DNA of 6,347 nt from an uncultured Planctomycetaceae bacterium. Its GTDB lineage: Bacteria; Planctomycetota; Planctomycetia; Pirellulales; Pirellulaceae. A model generated the notes under the pieces. The model was given only the letters and a program-made list of their open reading frames with translations, did not search any database and was not told the origin of the DNA. Each line of letters opens with the position of its first letter. Within the stretch, counting starts at the first letter, position 1. A program made the translations under genes and the position numbers. The DNA is taken from NCBI GenBank assembly GCA_937967755.1, contig CALBTA010000148.1, positions 1-6,347 of the forward strand, in the 5' to 3' direction. Positions 1 to 6,347 of this stretch are shown here, piece by piece.

Positions 1-1
1 A

Positions 2-1987
2 GGCAACAGCGGCTTCGACCCGCGCGAACAAATCGCCTCGCCGCTAGCGGCTTCACAACAGGAAAAACTAGATGCGGAACTAGCGCAGTTGAAGAAACAA
101 TTCCAGGATGCCAAGGGAATCGACGAAGCGCAAGAGCGTTGGGCCAAATCGATTGCCGAAGCAAAATCCGGCGGCTGGCAAGTGCTGACTCCAACCGCGC
201 TGAAATCGTCCGGCGGTTCGACCTTGAAGAAGCTGAACGACAATTCCATCCTCGCCGGCGAGGCAAACCCGCGTCACGATGTGTACGAGATCACCGCCCA
301 GACCAACGTGGCGAACATCACCGCCGTTCGTCTGGAAGCGCTCACCCACCCGTCACTGCCCGGCGGAGGCCCCGGGCGGCATAGCAATTCGAACTTCGTT
401 CTCAGCGAGTTCGAGTTGACAGCCGTTTCAGTCAAGGACTCGAAGCAGACGCATTCCGTGAAGTTCGTCCGCGCGGCGGCCGACTATTCGCAAAAGAACT
501 ACGAAGTCGCCAAGGCGATCGACGGAGCCTCAGGCAACAGCGGTTGGGCCGTTGACGGTCCGACGCGGAAGCAGCCGGCGACCGCGATGTTCGTCGCGTC
601 GCAGCCGTTCGGTTTTGAAGGGGGAACGAAGCTGCAATTCCGCCTGCGTAACGAAGCCACGTTCGCCACGCACGGCATCGGGCGGCCGCGGCTTTCGATC
701 ACGACCGACCCGGCCGATTCGCTGCGGCTCGATGGAATTCCGGCGGAAATTCAGCAGGCCGCACGGAAGCCGCCCGCCGATCGCAGACCCGCCGAGGCGA
801 AGCGGCTTCGCGATTATTTTCTGGCAAATCACCACCCGCATCAGGCGATCAAAAGTCGCATCGCGGCGATTGAGTCGCAGCGCAGCGAGTCCTTCCCGGC
901 CACGATGATCATGCGCGACATGCCCAAGCCGCGGACGACGCACGTCCTCAACCGAGGGCAATACAACGAGCCGCGCGGCCAGGTCTCGCCCGGCGTGCCG
1001 GAAGTCTTTCCGCCACTGCCCGAAGGCGCGCCCGCCAACCGTTTGGGTTTAGCGCAGTGGCTGGTCGATCCCAACCACCCGCTGACCGCCCGCGTGGCGG
1101 TGAACCGGTATTGGCAGCGGCTGTTCGGCACCGGGCTGGTGAAAACCGGTGAAGATTTTGGCATCCAGGGCGAGCTGCCGTCGCACCCGGAATTGCTGGA
1201 CTGGCTGGCCCTCGAATTCATGCGCACCGGTTGGGACATCAAACAAATGCAACGGCTAATCGTCACGTCAGCTACCTACCGGCAGTCGTCGCGCGTCACG
1301 CCCAAGTCGTATGAGGCCGACCCCGCAAACCGTCTGCTCGCCCGCGGGCCGCGCATGCGGCTGGAAGCTGAACAGGTTCGCGACGCGGCGCTCGCCGTCA
1401 GCGGGTTGCTGGTCGACCGCGTCGGCGGCCGCAGCGTTTATCCCTATCAACCCAAAGGGCTGTGGCTGGAACTGAACAACCGGCCCGGTTATTCCAAGGC
1501 CTACCCGCAAGGCACCGGCGACGACCTTTACCGGCGGAGCCTGTACACGTTTTGGAAGCGGACGGTCCCCTCACCGATGATGAAAACTTTCGACGCGCCC
1601 GAGCGGGAGTTCTGCACGGTCCAGCGGTCGCGGACCAACACGCCGCTGCAGGCGTTGCTGCTGCTCAACGGCACGCAGTTTGTCGAGGCGGCGCGGAAAC
1701 TGGCCGAGCGGATGCACAACTCTGGGGGTGAGGATTTGGACTCGCGGATCACCTTCGCCTTCCGCCTGGTGACGGCGCGAAAACCATCGGCGGCGGAACT
1801 GGACCTGCTGCGTGCGACTTACCAGGAAGAGTTGAAACACTTTCAATCCGACGATGCGGCGGCGCGAAAGCTGTTGAGCGTCGGCGAAGCGCCGCGTGAT
1901 GAATCGATTGACACGGCACACCTGGCGGCGCTGACATCCGTCGCCCGGCTGCTACTGAATTCCAGCGAAGCGATTACGAAAGACTAA
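2..1987 (+). CDS. PSD1 (DUF1553) domain protein of the PSCyt/DUF1549 family, 5'-truncated
   Basis: The frame is open from the first complete codon (position 2), so the true start lies upstream. The TTG at 89 is an internal leucine, not a start. In all, 661 residues are visible. Residues ~10-50 are charged and helix-prone, resembling a short coiled coil. Residues ~59-235 look like the discoidin-like or beta-sandwich insert of this family, with [17 protein letters not shown] and GNSGWAVDG as its clearest signatures. A linker with [18 protein letters not shown] follows from residue 302. The PSD1 domain runs from about residue 347 to ~640. Its hallmarks are [54 protein letters not shown] (from residue 511) and [17 protein letters not shown]. 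Related proteins carry a PSCyt1 haem domain and a PSCyt2 (DUF1549) domain before this region, both presumably upstream here. Such proteins are exported; the biochemical role is not established. The stop codon is 2 bases before the DUF1501 gene, which supports co-transcription. The family call is firm; the function is open. Confidence 0.93.
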   Translation, partial: GNSGFDPREQIASPLAASQQEKLDAELAQLKKQFQDAKGIDEAQERWAKSIAEAKSGGWQVLTPTALKSSGGSTLKKLNDNSILAGEANPRHDVYEITAQTNVANITAVRLEALTHPSLPGGGPGRHSNSNFVLSEFELTAVSVKDSKQTHSVKFVRAAADYSQKNYEVAKAIDGASGNSGWAVDGPTRKQPATAMFVASQPFGFEGGTKLQFRLRNEATFATHGIGRPRLSITTDPADSLRLDGIPAEIQQAARKPPADRRPAEAKRLRDYFLANHHPHQAIKSRIAAIESQRSESFPATMIMRDMPKPRTTHVLNRGQYNEPRGQVSPGVPEVFPPLPEGAPANRLGLAQWLVDPNHPLTARVAVNRYWQRLFGTGLVKTGEDFGIQGELPSHPELLDWLALEFMRTGWDIKQMQRLIVTSATYRQSSRVTPKSYEADPANRLLARGPRMRLEAEQVRDAALAVSGLLVDRVGGRSVYPYQPKGLWLELNNRPGYSKAYPQGTGDDLYRRSLYTFWKRTVPSPMMKTFDAPEREFCTVQRSRTNTPLQALLLLNGTQFVEAARKLAERMHNSGGEDLDSRITFAFRLVTARKPSAAELDLLRATYQEELKHFQSDDAAARKLLSVGEAPRDESIDTAHLAALTSVARLLLNSSEAITKD

Positions 1988-1989
1988 GC

Positions 1990-3450
<1,461 letters not shown>

Positions 3451-3463
3451 TCAATAGTGTTCT

Positions 3464-5593
3464 ATGTTGCGAACTTGCGTTGTTTCGATAGTCGCCTTGG
3501 CGTGCCTCGTGATCGCTTCAGCTTGTTCCGCCCAAGAAGAACTTCGCCCTGGGCGGCTCAGCAGTGAAGAGCGGCAGTCCCTGTTGCCGGGGTTGCAGGT
3601 GGAGTACCAGTCGTTGCAGCACCCCGATGCCCCGGCTGACGTTGGTACGGCGCGGATGGCGGCATTGCATGTTGCCGAGGGCCAGGGGGCGACGCCGTTT
3701 ATTCCTGCTGGAAAGTTTCGGGCGGCGATGGCCGGGTACGTGAAGTTGCGGCTGCGAGGCGACTATGATTTTTCACTGGCAGGGCAGGGGGGTGCGAAAC
3801 TGTTTTTGAATGATCAGCTTGTTTTGGAAGCTTCCGGCGATGATCTTTCGCAAAACAAGCCGGTGCATGTCGAGTTGGTCAAGGGTTACAACAAGCTGCG
3901 GCTGGAGTACGAAAGCCTGGCGGCCGGCGATGGGGCCGTGCGGCTGTATTGGTCCAGCGACGAGTTCCCCGCCGAGCCGATTTTTCCACAGCAGTTGATG
4001 CACGACGGCCGCGATGCAATGTGGCAGGCGAGCCAAACCGTTCGCCAAGGGCGGTTGCTGTTTGCGCAGAACCATTGCATCAAATGCCACGCGCCCTCCG
4101 ATACGTTGGCGGCCGAACTTGCCCGCGGCGGGGCGATGCCGGAGGTCGCTCGCGACGCCCCTTCGCTGATCGCCAGCGGGCAGCGTTTGAACGCCGATTG
4201 GATTGCCCAGTGGCTGCTGCGGCCCGGGGCGGTGCGAAATCACACGACCATGCCGCGGGTGCTTGCGCACCTGGATGAAGCAGCACAGGGGCAACACGCG
4301 GCCGACCTCGCCGCCTATCTTTCGCAACAAACAGACAAAGCCTACCAGCCGATCGCCCCGGCCAATGGCGAGGATGCGATCGATGCCGGCGAGACGTTGT
4401 TCGAAGAGCGGGGCTGCATTGCGTGCCACCGCTTCAGTGACGTCGACGATGAGGAAGATGAGTACGACCGCGTCTCGTTGCACTATGTCGATGCCAAGTA
4501 CCAAGCAGGGGCGCTGGCGTCGTTTATCAAGGATTCACGCCACTACTATTCGTGGAGCCGGATGCCAAAGTTCGACCTGACCGAAGGCGAAGCCGCCGCG
4601 CTCGCCGGGTATTTGAGAAAACGTTCCGAGGGAACGCTGACGCCGCTGGCTGCTTCGCCCAAAGCGGACCCGCAACGCGGAGCAAAGCTGTTCACAACCG
4701 TTGGCTGCGCCAACTGCCACAGCGTGAAGCAGGATGGTTCGCTTTCCGGGGAACCGAGCAAGACGCTCGCGGAAATGAACCTAACGAAAGGATGTTTGGA
4801 AGCGGATCGCAACGGCTCGCCGCGATTTCCCTTCGGCGATGCGAAGCGGCAAGCCGTGGCGGCGTTCGTGAAATCGCATTTGCCTTCTCTTGCACATGAA
4901 ACGCCTGCGGAGTTTTCCCGGCGGCAGTTTGATGTGATCGGCTGCAATGCTTGCCACGGGCGTGATGATGAAGATGCCGAACTGCCTTACGTGCTGCTGG
5001 ACTACAGCGAACTAGGGCACCCCGCCGAGCCAATTCCCAACTTGACCTGGGCGGGTGAGAAGTTGCGGGCCGATTGGGCGGCGAAGTTGCTGTTGGGCGA
5101 AATTCCATACCGCCCGCGCCCGCATTTCAAAATTCGGATGCCGGCGTTCCCACAGCGCGGCAAGCTGTTGGCTGCAGGCTTTTCGGCCGAGCATGGTTTC
5201 GCCCCCAATGAAGACGCGCGGCCGAAGCACGACGCGGAACTAGCCAAAACCGGCGAAAAGGTCGCGGCGATGCACACCGGCCTGGCCTGCCACCGCTGCC
5301 ACGCCATCGGAGACAAGCAGGCGACCGCCCCGTTCGAGGCCCGCAGCACGAACCTCTCCTACGCGACGGAGCGGCTGCGGCACGGATTTTACCACCGCTG
5401 GATGCACGACCCGCTGCGGATCGACCCGGAGACAAAAATGATCAAGTTCGCCCAAGACGGAAAGAAAACCGGGCTAACCGATTTCTACGAAGGCGACGCG
5501 CGAAAGCAGTTCGAAGCGGTTTGGCACTATTTGCAGATGCTGAATGACCAACAACAACCGTCCGATAGGACCGCCGTGGAAGATCGAAAATAG
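3464..5593 (+). CDS. Secreted PA14-domain, five-haem c-type cytochrome
   Basis: Complete protein of 709 residues. Residues 1-24 form a Sec signal peptide with a hydrophobic core and probable cleavage near ASACSAQ. Residues ~42-180 match a PA14 domain (GDYDFSLAGQGGAKLFLND, ELVKGYNKLRLEYES, VRLYWSSDEFPAEPI), a fold that often binds carbohydrate. Five CxxCH motifs for covalent haem follow: CIKCH 205-209, CIACH 318-322, CANCH 415-419, CNACH 494-498 and CHRCH 609-613. Candidate axial methionines are M263 (TTMP), M367 (SRMP), M559 (IRMP) and M659 (ETKM) for haems 1, 2, 4 and 5. Haem 3 has RFPF (454-457) at the matching place, with no Met. Acidic runs follow haem 2 (DVDDEEDEYD, 326-335) and haem 4 (DDEDAE, 501-506). 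The likely role is electron transfer in the periplasm or at the cell surface, perhaps tied to carbohydrate-bound partners. It starts 13 bases after the DUF1501 stop. ATG 3464 is the first start after an in-frame TAG at 3455; no Shine-Dalgarno is evident. The electron partners and substrate are not shown by the sequence. Confidence 0.94.
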   Translation: MLRTCVVSIVALACLVIASACSAQEELRPGRLSSEERQSLLPGLQVEYQSLQHPDAPADVGTARMAALHVAEGQGATPFIPAGKFRAAMAGYVKLRLRGDYDFSLAGQGGAKLFLNDQLVLEASGDDLSQNKPVHVELVKGYNKLRLEYESLAAGDGAVRLYWSSDEFPAEPIFPQQLMHDGRDAMWQASQTVRQGRLLFAQNHCIKCHAPSDTLAAELARGGAMPEVARDAPSLIASGQRLNADWIAQWLLRPGAVRNHTTMPRVLAHLDEAAQGQHAADLAAYLSQQTDKAYQPIAPANGEDAIDAGETLFEERGCIACHRFSDVDDEEDEYDRVSLHYVDAKYQAGALASFIKDSRHYYSWSRMPKFDLTEGEAAALAGYLRKRSEGTLTPLAASPKADPQRGAKLFTTVGCANCHSVKQDGSLSGEPSKTLAEMNLTKGCLEADRNGSPRFPFGDAKRQAVAAFVKSHLPSLAHETPAEFSRRQFDVIGCNACHGRDDEDAELPYVLLDYSELGHPAEPIPNLTWAGEKLRADWAAKLLLGEIPYRPRPHFKIRMPAFPQRGKLLAAGFSAEHGFAPNEDARPKHDAELAKTGEKVAAMHTGLACHRCHAIGDKQATAPFEARSTNLSYATERLRHGFYHRWMHDPLRIDPETKMIKFAQDGKKTGLTDFYEGDARKQFEAVWHYLQMLNDQQQPSDRTAVEDRK

Positions 5594-5702
5594 GGCAAAG
5601 GAGATTTTCTTGCGACCCGCCGCCTGGCTTGTTAAGCTATTCTCCATAGTTTTCATTTTCTCGTCGTGCTGAACGCTCGTTCTTTCGCCGCAGGAGTACA
5701 TC
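5594..5702 (+). promoter_or_regulatory. Intergenic region with probable promoter for the downstream secreted-protein gene
   Basis: This 109-base gap is the only real non-coding interval in the window. It separates the cytochrome gene from a gene of a different type, so a promoter is expected here. The best sigma70-like candidate is TTGCGA (5610-5615) and TAAGCT (5633-5638) with 17 bases between them, matching 4/6 and 3/6 of the consensus; this is weak. TATTCT (5638-5643) is a better -10 match but is 22 bases from that -35. No convincing hairpin followed by a T-run is visible, so the end of the upstream transcript cannot be placed. Confidence 0.3.
5692..5696 (+). promoter_or_regulatory. Shine-Dalgarno AGGAG for the gene starting at 5703
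   Basis: AGGAG lies 6 bases before the ATG at 5703. It is the only strong ribosome-binding site seen before a start in this window. It decides the start of the 3'-truncated gene together with the signal peptide that begins immediately at that ATG. Confidence 0.8.
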
Positions 5703-6347
5703 ATGTTCCAGCGACCGTTGCTTTGTGTTTTGGCTGCCCTTTGTGCGGCGCTTTGCTTCGCCAGTTCCGCTTCGGCACAAATCGTTGCCTACGAAGTTCC
5801 CGCCGGAACGGCAGGCACGCAGGACTTCGGCGGTTCGTTGGGAATGGACTTCGATGTGAACTCCGATATCCAAATTACTTCCTTGGGCGTCTTCGACGAC
5901 AACTCCGACGGGTTGGGGCTGCCGCTGCGAGCGCACATCTACGACCGCAACGATACCGGCGCTCCCGTTGTCACTTTAAACTTCGGCACTGGCGCGACCG
6001 GAACGGCCATTGACGGCAGCCGGTTCCTGGACTTGAAGTCGTCACCCTTGGTGCTGCCCGCGGGCTTTCAAGGCACGATTGTGGGCGAAGGTTACGGCGG
6101 TGCCGAACGCAACGGCAACGTGGGAACGGGCAGCACAGCAGGAACAACCAACGATGGCGGTGGGCAGATTTCTTTCGTTGGCGGTGGCCGCTTTGGTGGG
6201 AACAATACATTTCCCGGAACTCCCGATGGCGGGCCGGCGAACCGTTACCATGCGGGCACGTTTCAATTCGATGCGGCCACCGTGGCACCAAACATTCTAA
6301 CCGGTGCTATCCCTTACGTGGTTCCAGAAGGTACCGTTGGCAATCAG
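5703..6347 (+). CDS. Secreted Gly/Asn/Asp-rich beta-type protein, 3'-truncated
   Basis: The frame is open from ATG 5703 to the window's last base, giving 215 residues with no stop. Residues 1-25 form a clear Sec signal peptide: FQRPLL, a Leu/Ala/Cys-rich core, then cleavage at SASA|Q. All three cysteines (C8, C14, C18) are in the signal; the mature part has none. The mature part begins AYEVPAGTAGTQDFGG, then GMDFDVNSDIQITSLGVFDD (48-67), HIYDRND (78-84), a hydrophobic LVLPAGFQGTIVGEGYG stretch (116-132), and a Gly/Asn-rich stretch (~133-175) ending in FPGTPDGGPANRYHAGTF. Alternating hydrophobic residues and Gly/Asp/Asn turns suggest a beta-sandwich. It resembles secreted planctomycete proteins that often end in a LamG-like region or a PEP-CTERM sorting tail, but any such tail lies past the window edge. 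The final 12 residues resemble the start of the mature protein, suggesting a second domain copy. Its own Shine-Dalgarno and a 109-base gap argue for separate expression from the cytochrome operon. The function is unknown; a surface or extracellular role is inferred. Confidence 0.88.
   Translation, partial: MFQRPLLCVLAALCAALCFASSASAQIVAYEVPAGTAGTQDFGGSLGMDFDVNSDIQITSLGVFDDNSDGLGLPLRAHIYDRNDTGAPVVTLNFGTGATGTAIDGSRFLDLKSSPLVLPAGFQGTIVGEGYGGAERNGNVGTGSTAGTTNDGGGQISFVGGGRFGGNNTFPGTPDGGPANRYHAGTFQFDAATVAPNILTGAIPYVVPEGTVGNQ
5787..5822 (+). repeat. First copy of a Y-x-V-P-x-G-T-x-G-x-Q protein repeat
   Basis: This segment encodes AYEVPAGTAGTQ (residues 29-40 of the secreted protein starting at 5703), the start of its first mature domain. 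It matches the segment at 6312-6347 at 7 of 12 residues (Y, V, P, G, T, G, Q). The match is at protein level. Confidence 0.5.
6312..6347 (+). repeat. Probable start of a second copy of the Y-x-V-P-x-G-T-x-G-x-Q repeat, cut by the window end
   Basis: This segment encodes PYVVPEGTVGNQ (residues 204-215) in the same frame as the first copy, 175 residues later. If it is a true repeat, the domain unit including its linker is about 175 residues. Only the first dozen residues are visible, so a short shared motif or chance cannot be excluded. Confidence 0.5.

Noticed and set aside
1..543. Identical 12-base string at 1-12 and 532-543
   Set aside because: Both copies encode GNSG within the same protein and the flanks differ at once. 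This fits chance or shared codon choice, not a mobile-element or attachment repeat.
841..1266. 141-residue antisense open frame
   Set aside because: It lies entirely inside the PSD1 gene, whose protein motifs are strong. High-GC coding DNA often leaves long open frames on the other strand, and this one shows no family motif.
3464..3535. Lipoprotein signal in the cytochrome (Cys at residue 21)
   Set aside because: The residues before the Cys are ASA, without the Leu/Val/Ile normally needed at -3. Ordinary signal peptidase I cleavage near ASA or CSA fits better, though a lipoprotein is not fully excluded.
3773..4504. 243-residue antisense open frame opposite the cytochrome gene
   Set aside because: The sense frame carries the PA14 domain and two CxxCH motifs over the same bases. 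The antisense translation has no recognisable domain or convincing start signal.
5594..5620. Terminator after the cytochrome gene (GCAA...TTGC pair)
   Set aside because: Only four pairs form around a long mismatched interior and no T-run follows, so it is not a credible intrinsic terminator.
5610..5640. Sigma54-type promoter (TGGC at 5625 with GC downstream)
   Set aside because: The GC at 5636-5637 is 8 bases from the GG rather than the required 10, and no TTGC element is in place.
5666..6013. 115-residue sense frame overlapping the last gene in another phase
   Set aside because: The frame starting at 5703 has the Shine-Dalgarno, the signal peptide and a coherent secreted protein. The alternative translation is Arg-rich, typical of an out-of-frame reading.

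Overview
The window looks like chromosomal DNA from a planctomycete, most likely of the Pirellulales/Rhodopirellula type, with fairly high GC. The assignment rests on gene content. A PSD1 (DUF1553) protein, a Tat-exported DUF1501 protein and a PA14-bearing multihaem cytochrome c lie in one tight run, which is a hallmark of Planctomycetota and some Verrucomicrobia. No RNA gene, insertion sequence, CRISPR array or phage gene was seen.

Layout: (1) Positions 2-1987 hold the 3' part of a long DUF1549/DUF1553-family gene whose start lies outside the window. (2) After 2 bases, positions 1990-3450 hold a complete DUF1501 gene with a twin-arginine signal. (3) After 13 bases, positions 3464-5593 hold a complete secreted protein with one PA14 domain and five CxxCH haem-binding motifs. 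These three genes share a strand with almost no spacing and look like one transcription unit. (4) A 109-base gap follows. (5) Positions 5703 to the window end hold the 5' part of a secreted, Gly/Asn/Asp-rich, apparently beta-type protein. It has its own clear Shine-Dalgarno sequence and runs off the edge.

The first three products are all predicted to work outside the cytoplasm. PSD1/PSCyt-type and DUF1501 proteins are common in planctomycetes but poorly characterised biochemically. PA14 domains often bind carbohydrate, and the cytochrome could carry electrons to or from its neighbours. A periplasmic or cell-surface redox system acting on complex polysaccharides is a reasonable but unproven reading. 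The layout resembles a known planctomycete gene association, so nothing here is clearly a new system. The most useful details are: a predicted missing axial methionine in the third haem module of the cytochrome; a repeated module layout in that protein; an unclosed fourth gene; and, in that gene, what looks like the start of a second domain copy at the window's last 36 bases.
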